Origin: Cytidiella melzeri
Lineage: Eukaryota > Basidiomycota > Agaricomycetes > Polyporales > Irpicaceae
DNA: 44,195 nt
Direction: 5' to 3'
NCBI GenBank assembly: GCA_022592445.1
Contig: JABYQR010000356.1
Span: 1 to 44,195, forward strand
Below, one piece after another: positions 21,097-31,885 of this stretch. The notes under the pieces were generated by a model. It was given only the letters and a program-made list of their open reading frames with translations, had not been told where the DNA came from and ran no database searches. The first letter of the stretch is position 1; each line of letters opens with the position of its first letter. The position numbers and the translations under genes are program-made.

Positions 21097-22912
21097 GTTC
21101 ATGCCCTAACAATACCCAACCGCAGGATTCCGGCTTTGCACCATCAGTCAACTGATATGTCCAAGGAGCACGCTTTGGACTTACTGGCTGTAAGCTTTAA
21201 GTACCCTACGAAGCTTATCGACACCTGCTTCCGTCCTTCCAAAAAACATGTTCAAGGGCATAGTCCTACCAACGTCCTTCTCGATTTCCCTGACAACACT
21301 GCTGCTCTCGTCGACTTGACTGAGAAGGTTCGAGAGTTGCTCTCAGTCCTAGCATAGTGGCTGCTCGACCTCCAGAAGAAAGTGTCTTGTTGAAAGTCCC
21401 AGACGTGCTCTTCAAGGATTTACTTCGCTGATTGACAAAAACGTTCCATTCTTTCCTTTGTCTAGCTTGACACTGGTCGTGTACTTGCTTCAGCTGCGCG
21501 AGCATCTTCTTGATTGTCTCAGGACAGATAAGTGTTGGCGTATCAACGTCCACTGAGAGTATAGACGCACTGGACTTGGCCTGAAGGGTCTTGCTGGAGA
21601 TTGCAGTGACGGTAGAAGATCGCGGCCTGCCCCGGGTAGAGTTTGGTGAGCTGGGACGTGACTTTTGCGAAGATGAATCTCCTGTCGGTGGAGAGACCAG
21701 TGTTGGTCGTGTACCAGTCGTACAGATACTGCTTGTATCACCGGCGTCTGCGCCATCGCAGTCGCATGCCTCCTTGACGATCTCAACAGATTGAGTACTC
21801 GCTCCAACTGCATCGTCCGACCAATTGTCATCTTCCCGTCGATCGGCAACCTTGATACCTGTGAGGCAGGCCGGAGCAGTGTTTTCGCAACGTTCGGCAC
21901 GAAGGAGGAGCAGTGCATCATAGAGCGAAACGTCGTATATAAAACCAAAACGGTCTGTCATGCCTTCCTGGAGAACTTCGCTGCTTAAGGACGCGGCTGA
22001 CACCGCATCGGAGACCGGCAGTGAGAAATGGAAGTCGCGGGAGGTGAGGGATGTGCACGTCCTCGAGAGATATTGTGTCGGAGGTTTCGAGTCCGTAGAA
22101 AATATTGACTCCAGTGCAACCAATCCTGCCTTCGGCGGTTGCTGTGGCGAAGAAATGGCGAGAGGGTCTGGAAGAGACTGCCGGACGGTATCGCTAGGCT
22201 TTGACGGTTTGGGCTGCTGCGATAGGAAGGATCCAAACAACGGCGATGCGAGAGCAGAGAGCGTGAGTGTCCCCTAGCGTAACGAGTAGTTCCTTGACGA
22301 TGAAGCTGCTGGTTGGGAAGTGCTGAGTGCATCTTCTTGTGCTAGCGACGTTTCGCCAATTGACGGTGCGGATTTGCCTACCTCAAAAACCTTCGCAGTG
22401 AGGACTTCGGGATCGGTCGTTATGGCAGGAATGTCGGCCACGGACATGTTACGACGCCTATGACTGGATCCAGGCGACGACGAAGGATTGAGCAAGGAGA
22501 AGCCAAGTGCCCCAAATACGCTTCTTGAACTCGTCTTGCGGTGTCGAGGTTGCGTAGGAGGTTTGGGTGAACGGATAGAAGACGCTTCAGAGGACAAAGA
22601 TAGGAGAATATCTACATCTGAGGTTTTGTCTGTTTCGGAAAGAGAGTCTGTAGTGTGGGAAGCAATGCTGTGGTGTTTGATTCTGGCTTTCTTCAGCCAC
22701 CAAGTTCCCATCCAATCTCCAATGGAGGGGCGGTCTGACCGCGACAATTCCGTATCGCTGAGAGTCAGCAACGATGGCTTCAAGTTACTTGAGACGTACA
22801 TTGACTTCCGCTTCACTGTCTTCCCTCTAACGCTCCCTTCCCAGTTCACCTTCGAGCTTCCTGAGTTATCGTTTGCAGAGGTTATAAGCTGAGATCGTAA
22901 CGTAAAGTAGTT
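21097..22912 (-). pseudogene. Captured Rab-GAP (TBC-domain) gene fragment with a retained intron
   Basis: Reads the N-terminal half of a fungal TBC-domain GTPase-activating protein: a long Ser-rich part (VNWEGSVRGKTVKRKSMYVS), DRFGFIYDVSLYDALLLLRA, APACLTGIKVADRREDD, a Lys/Gln-rich helical part, then the TBC core (REIEKDVGRTMPLNMFFGR, GVDKLRRVLKAYS). A 51-nt intron (21184-21134, GTAAGT...AAAG) follows, then RNPAVGYC-stop-GMN, where TBC proteins read GYCQGMN. TAG stops lie at 22274-22276 and 21106-21108; the second is CAG-to-TAG. About 40 residues of the early TBC core seem to be missing between GLRATL and the LLSQVDESS frame. Sequence similarity ends soon after GMN, so only part of a host gene was taken. 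The 5' limit is uncertain because the frame changes near 22900. Confidence 0.7.
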
Positions 22913-23349
22913 GTTGGAACTTCTTGGCGAGCTACCGTCTCCTTCATGACCGGCCCTCCGCCATCCTTTGGAGCTGCCGGTGAGGTCGTCGCGACAGGGT
23001 CCAGGACAAGTGGGTTCGGGAAGACGGTGCGCTGTGTGGACGGGTTGTTATTTTTTGCATTCTTTCATGGGACGGTGAGGGCTACGTACGACGTGGTTAA
23101 CATTGAGACAGCTGACAAAGACAATGTTCCCCGCTTCAACTGATATATCAGAGGTTCACCCTTTCCAGCAGGACGACTGTTGGATGCAGATGCCTTCGAT
23201 CGCCGCTCGAGCGAGAAAACCCCTAATGACACAACCTACTTGTGATTTGGTGAGTGAACGTGCAGACCAGTGTAAATAGCTTATCTTTCAACATCCTGAA
23301 GTTAATTAGCAAGTGGTTCCAATGAAGCGTCCGTCCAGGCAAAATTTGA

Positions 23350-23550
23350 CGTGAGAGGCAAGGTTGGTGGGAAATAGCCGATAGTCGACAGTCGTCGTAT
23401 TGGAGGAGAGAGCGTTTGAGGCGAGATTGGTGGTGGATAGTCAATAATTGTCAGTCATCGTAGTTGGAAAAAGAGCGTTTGAGGCAAGGTTGGTGGAAGA
23501 TAGTATATAGTCATTGTATGTAGTTGGAGGAGGAGAGCGTTCAAGGCGCT
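23350..23550. repeat. Short tandem repeat in the DNA transposon
   Basis: Three imperfect units of about 60-70 bp sharing gagcgtttgaggc(g/a)ag(a/g)ttggtgg followed by atagtc and a cgtagttgga-type end. They lie just downstream of the transposase stop. No function is seen. Confidence 0.65.
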
Positions 23551-23618
23551 TATTACTTCATCGCAGATGTTTTGTGCGACGTTCAAGCGACTCTGACAAA
23601 CAATATCATCACTACTAT

Positions 23619-26600
23619 CTAATCCTCGCCTTCGTCGTTTCCAAAGTCTGCGTTTTCTTCGACTCCTGCTAACTGCGTCACGTCAAGTCCCATCTTCTCA
23701 ACGACAAAAACCTGGTTACTGAAATCACCAAGGGCCAGGTTGTCCATCGGCGGGTGGGGTACAAGAGCCACCACGGATTTAATGTGTGTGATAGGCACAA
23801 CACAAAGACCGAGGTCCCCTGCCTGGCGAGTACACGACCACAGGGTGTTTGACGACTCTGTGAGTAGGTTACGGTCAGGAGGACTGTAGATGTCCACCAT
23901 TGCAAACGCTTGCTCATCTTCTTCGTCGCGAAGCTGTAGCTTGAAGAAGTACCGAACTTCTGCAAAGCTCGGATCCACCTCCTCTGCAGGTTTCAGGATC
24001 TGTGTTCACAGGTGGAGTCAGATTATTCCTACATGCTTCAGTCGACAAAATGCTTACCTTCACGTTACGAGATATGCGGATTTTATTCAAAGCTCGGCCC
24101 TCCTCTGTCCATAGTGAACGAGCAACCTGACCAGTAGGCAGGCGAAGGCGTGCCCACCTTGCCACTCGAGGAGTGTGCAGCCACTCATCTGAAGCAACTA
24201 CATCTCCGGTGCGAAGGCAGTTCATGATAGCCTCAGCTTCCACGTTGCTGATACGAGTAGGCCTTTTCTCCTGCTTGCGGAGAAGGACATAACCATTTCC
24301 AAACTCTTGAGCACCGCGGGGAAGGGTTTCGGTAGGGAAGAGTGCAGGTAACATGGTTGTTAGAGCATTGATCTGACAACGTCAGATAGCACGCTGTGCA
24401 AGGTTTGCAAAGGGGCTGGACGGCTGGCGGATTTCACGGCCCAGGTTGCCTATCATATTTTCCATCGTCCATTGGGTTACACCAGCGTACGGACCGATGC
24501 GTGTGGTTTCTCGACAAATATGGGATAGTGCGTGGACAGCTTGTCGAACGAAATGGATTCGCGCTGGATTCCGCTGGTAATACAACACCTCAAACTCAAC
24601 GCAGAACTGAAGAAGTAGCTCATCAGCCTCGTTGAGTTCTTTCTTGTTTATAATCTTCTGATGTACGATTCGCACACCTCTGACAAGCTTACAGAAGTGT
24701 TTCCAGTACTTCATAGGCAAAATTCCGTAGAACAGTCCTGGCCCGAGACCGTAAATGTACGTCAAAAACTCCATCGCCTTATAGCCGCTATTGAGCTTCT
24801 CTGCAGGGTTCCGTGGTGGACGATCGAAGGACCCTGGGAGGTATGGAGTCGCTGCAGCGACAGCCTTGCCATGTGAGGTCCAAAGTGTGTTATCGCGTAG
24901 CACGGCCCAGTCCCAGGTGTCTTTGGTATCACCGAGCCGTGTGTCACACGGCATTGTTCCACGCCATAGAGCAAGAATAAGATCAGGCTCATTCAAGGCA
25001 GCGAGATGCATAAGATCTGCAGGAAAGCATCCGGGAATAGGGAACATGTAGCCGTCTGGAAGGCCACTAAGGAGCGACGGTTTCACGATGCCTGTAGCTA
25101 GACGATTTTGGCGGTACTGTGTTTGGTTTGTAGACTGTAAGAGTATCTTCAAGCCATCCTGATAGTGTTTACCTCGGCTGTGCTGAGCTTCGCGGGACGC
25201 AAGAGCTCGAAGGTCCATGTCGCCATGAGTGCATCCCTCAACTGAGTAATTCTCCGGCCGCAGACACACTGGGTAGTAGTGACCAACGTCGGGCTTATGT
25301 CTTCCCTTGATAGCGCAGTATAAGCGACATCCATGAGCACCAGAATGGCCCACCAATCCGTTCATTTCTGTCATTCCTGGACCATCTGCAGTGAAAAAAG
25401 CAAGGTACGGCCGCGACAGAAATGTGAGATCTTTCGCTGCATCCCATACCGTGAGTCCGTCATTCATCAGCGCAGAGAGGTGGTATAATCCAGGAAACAT
25501 GAAGGAATCAACATGGCCTGGTTTGTTTGGCCCAGGAATAACACCGCCAACGACAACATGTTTTTTCTTATAGCGAGACTCGGGTGCCCGATCCAAGAAA
25601 ACCCAAATGTACACCCAGCAGTCAGAGGCTTTCATGCGATACAGCTGCGCACCATCGATAGAACCCATCAGCACAATACTGTCATCGTTGATGTCACCTG
25701 AATAAACAGCTTCGAGATATTCGGTGCCATGAATATAATCGGACCACTGCGAAATCGAGTTTGACGCTTCCAAATCTCGAAGGACCTGTGCTGTACATCG
25801 AGAGCGGTAGGCCATATCAAGAGCGCTGTCCTTCGAACGATATGCAGCTTGTATCTGTGGACCAACGGGGATAGTGACAAATTGTTGACGCGAAACCTTT
25901 GTGTGCTTTGATGTCAGTTGATATTGGTTGTAGCGGTGCTCTCCGCATTTCGAGCAGCGAGTTAGCTTTGAAAATGGACCCACAAACGCGAGACAGCTGT
26001 TGATGCACATATCATGATAAATTGGATAGACACCCGTGATGTCACGGACTTTGGTCTTCATCTGTGCGTGCGACAACATGGGAAGACCGTGAACCCGCTG
26101 TAGACTCTCTCGAATATGATTGTAGCTGTCCTCCGAGGTGTCGTGCAGGTACATCTCGAGAGAAAATCGTAGTGTTGCATCGTCAACGCGAAGTTCTTCT
26201 TGCGGAGGATTTCGAAGACGATCAATGAGATCAGGATGGTGGTCGTGAGCAGCATCCAGTGTCGCTACTCGTAGTGCTTCGATGAATTCCTGCGTAATCT
26301 TGAGATCCTCCAAATGTATCACCGTCGGCTCATTAGCATCGAGGTTGTTATCCTCTGAGTCGGAAGCTGGAGAGCCCATGTCATTGTCAAGCGAGTCGGA
26401 AGCTGCAGAGCCGATGTCATTGTCAAGCAGTTCATCCTCTGGGTGACGAGCAGCAAGGTCATCGAGGCTACCTGGGTCAGCAATATGCTGGCCATTCCCT
26501 GCATCATTCGAATTGGTCTGCAGCTCCGCGTCTGGTGCCACATCGAAGGGAAACCTGTCGCCGCCCCGTGTTGCTGGAACATCCAAGTCCATACCCGGAG

Positions 26601-27021
26601 ATGGGGCTGGATCATTGCTGTCGTGGACGGGATCTTGTGTCGGTATTTGAAAGCTGCAGGTGGCCTATAGAGAATTATATTTGCATACACATTGGATGCA
26701 TGAATACTGACTTACGTTGTCGGCAGGAGCAGAGGTCTTGGAATGTGGCCTTGTGAATCCTCCAGCTGCATCCGAGTCTTCGTGGAAAGCAGCATAATAC
26801 GGCCGCTTTCCGTCTGCGTTGGAGCTGCCAGATGCAATAGGTGTCGTGGATGCGCCCGACAGCTCCTCCCGTTGCATGAACTGCTGCCCGCAGTTCTTTT
26901 TGCGATGCTCAAACAGAGCAGAGCGACCGAGCAACTTGTGGCATCCACGGCACAGTTTCTTCTCCTTTCGCTGGTCTGCCACCGTTCTCCTTGTAGTGTC
27001 ATCGAATGTGCGACGACCCAT
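23619..27021 (-). pseudogene. Plavaka/CACTA-like transposase, one nonsense codon
   Basis: Three exons (27021-26716, 26664-24058, 23999-23619) joined by 51- and 58-nt introns (GTAAGT...ATAG; GTAAGC...ACAG) give 1,097 codons. An N-terminal finger C-x2-C-x11-H-x4-C (residues 24-44, CRGCHKLL...HRKKNC) is followed by an acidic linker. A second Cys cluster (YHDMCINSC, CSKCGEHRY, about 320-345) is of the Transposase_21 type. The DDE-like core is marked by SIDGAQLY, TADGPGMTEMNG and PADLMHLAALN. Then come QRNPARIHFVRQ, TMENMIGNLGREIRQPS and the C-terminal domain (GNGYVLLRKQ, RWARLRLPTGQVARS, RNVK, SSNTLWSC, FVVEKMGLDV). A TGA at 24382-24384 (codon 863, RAI-stop-RCQINAL) interrupts exon 2 where relatives carry Arg, matching CGA to TGA. 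The frame is open on both sides, so the break is recent and single. Confidence 0.88.
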
Positions 27022-27341
27022 GGTGTAAAAATGACAAGTGTGATTGATTGAAGTAGTAGTGATGACAGTGCTGAATATACTCGAGAAGGCGAAGGCGTCG
27101 AAAAGAGCGTGCAAGTAGAAATACCTCAACTGATCTGATGCCCTTTCGTCCTGTCCCATACCAGATCTGCTATCCAAATTGAACTCAAATTGATGCGAGG
27201 TCGAGTGTTACATCTTGCTATGTTTGGTGACATGCGTAGAGACAGTGGCTGAACAAAAAGGATGCGAGCGCGGAATGTGGCGAGACAATTATATATTTGG
27301 CAATATCGAAATGGTCCGGATTTAGCAGCATATACTGGGCA

Positions 27342-27370
27342 ACGTCCTGCAATATCTATTTCTCACTGGG
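27342..27370. repeat. Right terminal inverted repeat of the DNA transposon
   Basis: Complement reads cccagtgagaaatagatatt then gcaggacgt, matching the left end at 26 of 29 positions. The target duplication cttcatg follows at 27371-27377. Confidence 0.92.
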
Positions 27371-29477
27371 CTTCATGATCTGGCCTCCTGGACAGAGGAT
27401 CTGCGGTAAGCATGGTCTTTCCGGGTTTGTGCCGGAGCACGAAATTGAATCGCGTGAGGTATAACGCCCATCGCGCTTGTCTCCGAGTCAGCTTCTGAGC
27501 ATTCCTGAAATATGTCAGGTTTTGGTGATCCGACCATATTTCTACGGTAATCGGATGTCCCTCCAGATGTTGACGATACTCTTCCAGGGCGCGGATAATA
27601 GCCAACAACTCTTTATCGTATATCTCATAGTTACGTTCATGGACGTTGAGTGATTTAGAGTAGAAGGCTACTGGATGCCACAGCTTGTCAGCTGGATCCA
27701 GTTGAGATAATACCGCTCCTGTAGCAAAGTTGCTAGCGTCTGTTTCCAGACGGAAAGGGTTTTCGTCATCTGGTATCCTCAGAATGGGTGCTGACGTAAA
27801 AGCCTGTTTCAGACTTTGGAAGGCCTGTTCCTGAGCATCTTTCCAGATCCAGGGTTGGTCCTTCTTTGTCAGAATAGTGAGCGGTTTCGCATGTTTAGCA
27901 AAGTCCTTGATGAAACGCCGATAGAAATTGGCGAAGCCTAAGAAGGCTTGGACTTGCTTAACCTTTTCAGGTCGCGGCCACTCAGTAACTCCGGTGAGTT
28001 TGGCTGGATCCATCTCGATATGTCCGTGAGAAATGATCATGCCTAGGTACTCAATGCGATCTTTTTCGAAAAAACATTTTTCCGGTTTGGCAAATAGATC
28101 GTTCTCGCGTAGACGCTTGAGCACTTCCTGTGTGATGCGACGGTTTTCCTTCTTGTCTTCAGTGAAGATGAGGATGTCGTCGAGATACACCATGACATGT
28201 CCTTCTAAGATCAAATCACTCAGAATTTCATTCATCATGGCTTGGAACGTTGCAGGTGCATTGCTGAAACCGAAGTACATCACCTTGGCTTCGAAAAGGC
28301 CACGGTGTGTGATGAACGCCGTCTTCCATTCGTCACCCTTTCGGATGCGAACGTTATTGTATCCCCATCTAAGATCAATCTTTGAGAAGACCTTAGCCTT
28401 GCTTAACGAATTGATTAAATCGTTGATGCGAGGTATGGGGTACCGGTTTTTCACCGTGATGTCGTTCAGTTTTCGGTAGTCTTGCACAAGGCGCAACGAG
28501 CCATCTTTCTTCTTGACGAAGAACACAGGTGCTGCAATTGGACTTTTCGATTTGCGGATGTAACCTTTTCGGAGTTCCTCTTCGATCCATTGATCTAGAG
28601 AATTCTTTTCCATTGGAGACAGCGGGTATAGTTTAGCCGCTTTGGGAAGGGAGGCACCTTCCTCAAATTCGATCGCGTGATCGTACGGTTTGCGTAACGG
28701 CATGCGTTCTGATTTTTTCTTTGAAAAGACGTCACCAAATTCCCATAGATATTTTGGTACTAATGGCTTCCAATTGACGGATTCTTGTTCGTCAAAGCCG
28801 TCTTCAAAGCCCTCATCTTCCTTTCCAGAAAGTTCAGCGATTATTTCTGCTATTTCTTGGTCTTCTGGATCGTCTAAGTCAATCCAGTGGATGTGAGGGT
28901 TGTCCGGGTCGACACTTCCTATTCCGTCCAGGTTGTCTGACACCGAACGTCCCTTAGGTAACTCAAGCTCATCGATCTCTTCTTGAGTTACAGTGATGTT
29001 TTTACGAGCTCTTGGGGCACAGAGTTCAGGACATCTGGTAAATCTCCACTCGCCATTTGCCCAATCTATCTCCGGATTGTGGCGGCGTAAAAAGGTCATC
29101 CCGATAATCATTTGTTTACTACCGAGATCAGTGACTAGCATGTGTTGTCTTGCTCGGTGCGAACCTATTTCTAGGTATGCACGTACTGAGTGAGTGATTT
29201 GACCATCTTTATTGGGAGTACCGTCGACGTTGATGACGTTAAACGGTGATGCCAGTTGATTTGTTACCAGATTGTTACTTTCAACCACTGACTTACTGAT
29301 GAACGTGGTTGTGGCTCCTGAATCTACCAGAGCTTTGACCTGCACTTTCTTTCCATATACCCAAATTGTAACCGGTAGAAAAAATGAATTCTTTGAACGC
29401 GCTACATTTTTGACAGTATCTACGGTACAAAGATCGAGGGTATCAGGGCCTAAGCGTTCATGTTCGCAGGGAGTCAC
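27371..29477 (-). pseudogene. Gypsy pol 5' part: protease, reverse transcriptase, RNase H
   Basis: A 700-codon open frame on the minus strand with intact-looking catalytic residues: protease VDSGATTTFIS (Asp at residue 52), RT from VQDYRKLNDITVKNRYP through KIDLRWGYNNVRI to the YLDD box (431-434), and RNase H with LETDASN (580), KELLAI (623) and WSDHQNL (650). It ends at SRRPDHE where the DNA transposon entered, and pol continues in the same frame at 15856. The start used (GTG at 29477) overlaps the end of gag, so it is probably reached by a frameshift from gag. An internal AUG start is not obvious. This half alone would still be functional if the insert were absent. Confidence 0.92.
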
Positions 29478-30935
29478 ATGACGCTTCGGAAAAAATCCTT
29501 GCCCTTGGTCGGCTTTTTCCCTTTACCCTTGTCAGGGGACGGGTGAGGAGTCGAAGGTTCCTCATCTTCCGTTGGAACCTCCTCGATGTGAGCCGCCAAC
29601 TCTAGGCGCGCGGTATTAACATTTTTCGTCTTAGACGACGAGGCTTTAGGGGTATCTGCCTCGCTGTCCGTTCCTGAGTCCTCGGCATCTGCTGCCCGAA
29701 TCTTCTTCGGCGCCGAAGACTTTCCATCCTTCTTCACCTCCTTCTTCTTTTCATGGGCTTCTTCTTCAGGCCGTTGAGGTTGCACTCATCCGTATTGTGT
29801 CCTTTCGACTTATGGATGTGACAGAACTTTTCCGACTTTTCAGTCGCGTTCACCTCCTTGCCTTTGCCCTTGTTCCGCTTCTCGTTCTTCTTCTTCTTCT
29901 TATCCGCAGCGTCCACCTCCATAGGAGTGGACGTATCCTTTTCCTTTGCGAAGATCTGGCCTTGTGCTTTCTCTGGATATACCTTTTTGTGGATGTCCAA
30001 CAAGAGGTCGAGGAACTGCGGCCAAGTCGTCGGAATTTGATTTTCATCTTTCCCGATCATGACAAGTCGCATGTCCTTCTCGATGACGTGCTTGAGCTTG
30101 TGGATAAGCAAGTCGTCCTCGTATCCAGAAAGCCTGCCAAGCGTACGGAAGCGTTCCGCGTACTTGATGAAGTTCTTGTGTGCCAGATCCGTGTTATTGA
30201 ACAAGGCGTTAAGCTCCTTTCGAGCGCCCTCCTTGTCATCCCGTTGACCGTATTGTACCTTGAGCTCGTTCTCGAACTCTTCCCACGTTCCGATTGTCTG
30301 ACCCTTGTCAGCTTCTTGATCCACGGCTCCATGTATTGAGCCGCCGCGCCTGAGAGCCGGTTCATCGCGACGGCAATACGTTGCCTGTCAGTAGCAACGT
30401 TCTCGTGGACAAGCCACAGAGAGATTTTGTTCAACCACTCGTTGAACTTGACCTTGCCGTCAGTGCCGTTGAACTCCGGGGGTTCGCCAATCTTGGGCTG
30501 GCGCGAGGATCCTCCTTGTCCTTGAGACAAGGGAAGCTGGTTGATCTGGTTGACCACATTTGTGATCGTCGTTTTGACCATATCCAGGTCAGTGTCCATC
30601 CGCTGGACTTGGGTGTCAGCAGCGGACTGCGAATATAGGTCTTGAGCGACCTTATCGACGTATTCCTGGAGGTTATCCTCCAGGAGGACAGCTGGTTGTT
30701 CCAGATAAGAACCATTTGATTCATCATGTTGTGGACGATGGCAGCAGTTGCTCCTCCTTCAACCGTACGAGTAAAGGCCCTTTGGGCCGTGTTCAGGTTG
30801 TGGAAAATATGCTGCTCAAAGTTTTCCACCGAAGGGTTGTAAACAATCGGCGTAATTTTGCCGAAAGGAACAGAGTGGGTAGGTTAGAGCAGCAGCGGGG
30901 GCAGCGTTGGATCCGGCGTTGGATTGAGAGGCCAT
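29474..30935 (-). pseudogene. Gypsy gag with several frame breaks
   Basis: Starts at the ATG at 30935 (MASQSNAGSN), as in copy 1. In successive frames it reads FEQHIFHNLNTAQRAFTR, EDNLQEYVDKVAQDLYSQ and DMVKTTITNVVNQINQLP, then a Retrotrans_gag domain (GEPPEFNGTDGKVKFNEW, YMEPWIKK, WEEFENELKVQYGQRDDK, LGRLSGYEDDLLIHKLKH). A zinc-knuckle variant (CHIHKSKGHNTDEC) and a Lys/Glu-rich tail follow. Frame changes occur near 30885, 30700, 30320 and 29765, with the gag/pol change near 29477. The break near 30700 is also in copy 1, so it may be a property of the family (intron or recoding); the others look like decay. Confidence 0.75.
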
Positions 30936-31105
30936 TGCTTCTAATTTCTTAGTTAGCAAAGGATAAGCGAAATACTATTTCTAGTATAAGAAGAAGAGAA
31001 ACACCACTTTTCACACATTGAACTCTTGTCAGAGTTGTTTTCACACATTAAATCCTTTTCAGGAAGTTGTCACCGAGTAAAATGAGGCTTGTCAGCCCAT
31101 ACATT

Positions 31106-31885
31106 TTATTCCATTTCCGCATATACAAAGGCGTTCATATCAAACAGTCCTTCTAGTAGCTCTAAGATGTAACCCCATCTCCGATGTATATCCACAAAAC
31201 TAATCCTTCCTAAACTCTTCAAGTCCTTTTTCAACATCCTCCATTCCCTATTCGTCATCTTGTCCGTGTGATTCTCCTTGAACCACTGTTCAACCATGAA
31301 TACACGGCCGATCAGCAGCTGAGCTTTCTCCCTGCGAGTGTTGAGCTGGTGATTAGATGATTGCCCACCACTCGAGAAGGAGGCGTCCAGCTTCTTGAGC
31401 ACAGGCTCAAGCCTTTGACAGGCTGCTGTGATCATCGGTTCGAACTCCTCTTGACGAAGTATTAACTTCGTTTTACGGAAGTGGAGAGAAGCGGGAAGAG
31501 GAGAGGGAGTGGGAATGTAAGCGCGTTGGTTGCGCTCCTCGATACGCTGGAGAAGAGTAAGCTTTTCAGCCTTTTCCTTCTCCTGCTTCTCGATACGGTC
31601 GAGAAGGCTGAGTTGAGACATGAGGTGAGAGACCTGTCTCATACGATCCTGGTTCTCCTCATGCTCAATGGTGGTGCGAGCCTGCTCCTCGAGGTCGATC
31701 CTCTTGATGAGGGGCTTGTTATCGGGGTATTTGAGCCGGCGAGGCTTGCCAGCGTCCTTGAACTTGTCGAGTGTCTCCTTGGAGACGGTGAGGCGTTCCT
31801 GAAGTCCGGTGACTTCATTACGGACAGGGATGGAGTAGGGGGCCTTGCGGCCAGACCTAGCAGCGATGAAGCGGGAAATCGGCAT
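31106..31885 (-). CDS. ORF0 of gypsy family A, 259 residues, unknown function
   Basis: Open minus-strand frame between the leader and gag: MPISRFIAARSGRKAPYS, a charged helical middle rich in Glu, Lys and Gln (QEKEKAEKLTLLQRIEERNQ, probable coiled coil), and a C-terminal part (HTDKMTNREWRMLKKDLKSLG, RRWGYILELLEGLF) ending YAEME. Its homologue in copy 1 is decayed but recognisable over its C-terminal half. It ends about 170 bp before the gag ATG. It is not a known gag, protease or envelope. It could be a structural N-terminal extension or a separate accessory protein. The 580-nt leader ahead of it is long for a gypsy element. Confidence 0.6.
   Translation of the reverse strand: MPISRFIAARSGRKAPYSIPVRNEVTGLQERLTVSKETLDKFKDAGKPRRLKYPDNKPLIKRIDLEEQARTTIEHEENQDRMRQVSHLMSQLSLLDRIEKQEKEKAEKLTLLQRIEERNQRAYIPTPSPLPASLHFRKTKLILRQEEFEPMITAACQRLEPVLKKLDASFSSGGQSSNHQLNTRREKAQLLIGRVFMVEQWFKENHTDKMTNREWRMLKKDLKSLGRISFVDIHRRWGYILELLEGLFDMNAFVYAEME

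Larger units (their letters stand above)
15864..27370 (-). mobile_element. Plavaka/CACTA-like DNA transposon with passenger genes
   Basis: 11,507 bp with imperfect 29-bp terminal inverted repeats beginning CCCAG (15864-15892 and 27342-27370; core agaaatagatattgcagga). It is flanked by a target duplication and inserted in the gypsy pol. On the minus strand it encodes a Plavaka-type transposase (27021-23619), decayed captured gene pieces (about 22912-20407) and a nine-exon gene (18825-16254). A three-exon gene (18982-19959) is on the plus strand. The subterminal DNA has repeated atatcgca-type motifs. The classification rests on the transposase, since the ends are not CACTA. The transposase has one premature stop, so this copy would need a transposase made elsewhere. 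Confidence 0.92.

Noticed and set aside
23160..23350. Possible gene between TBC fragment and transposase
   Set aside because: Short frames only, with no domain, and the region runs into a tandem repeat.
24382..24384. Selenocysteine or readthrough use of the transposase TGA
   Set aside because: No structure or family precedent was seen; a CpG transition at an Arg codon explains it more simply.
15864..27370. TET/JBP or other DNA-modification gene as the transposon cargo
   Set aside because: Such genes accompany some fungal DNA transposons, so H-x-D and related motifs were looked for in the passenger genes; none was seen.
29797..30339. 180-codon + strand ORF opposite gypsy gag
   Set aside because: Antisense to the Retrotrans_gag coding strand; hydrophobic-looking only because it complements a Lys/Glu-rich stretch.
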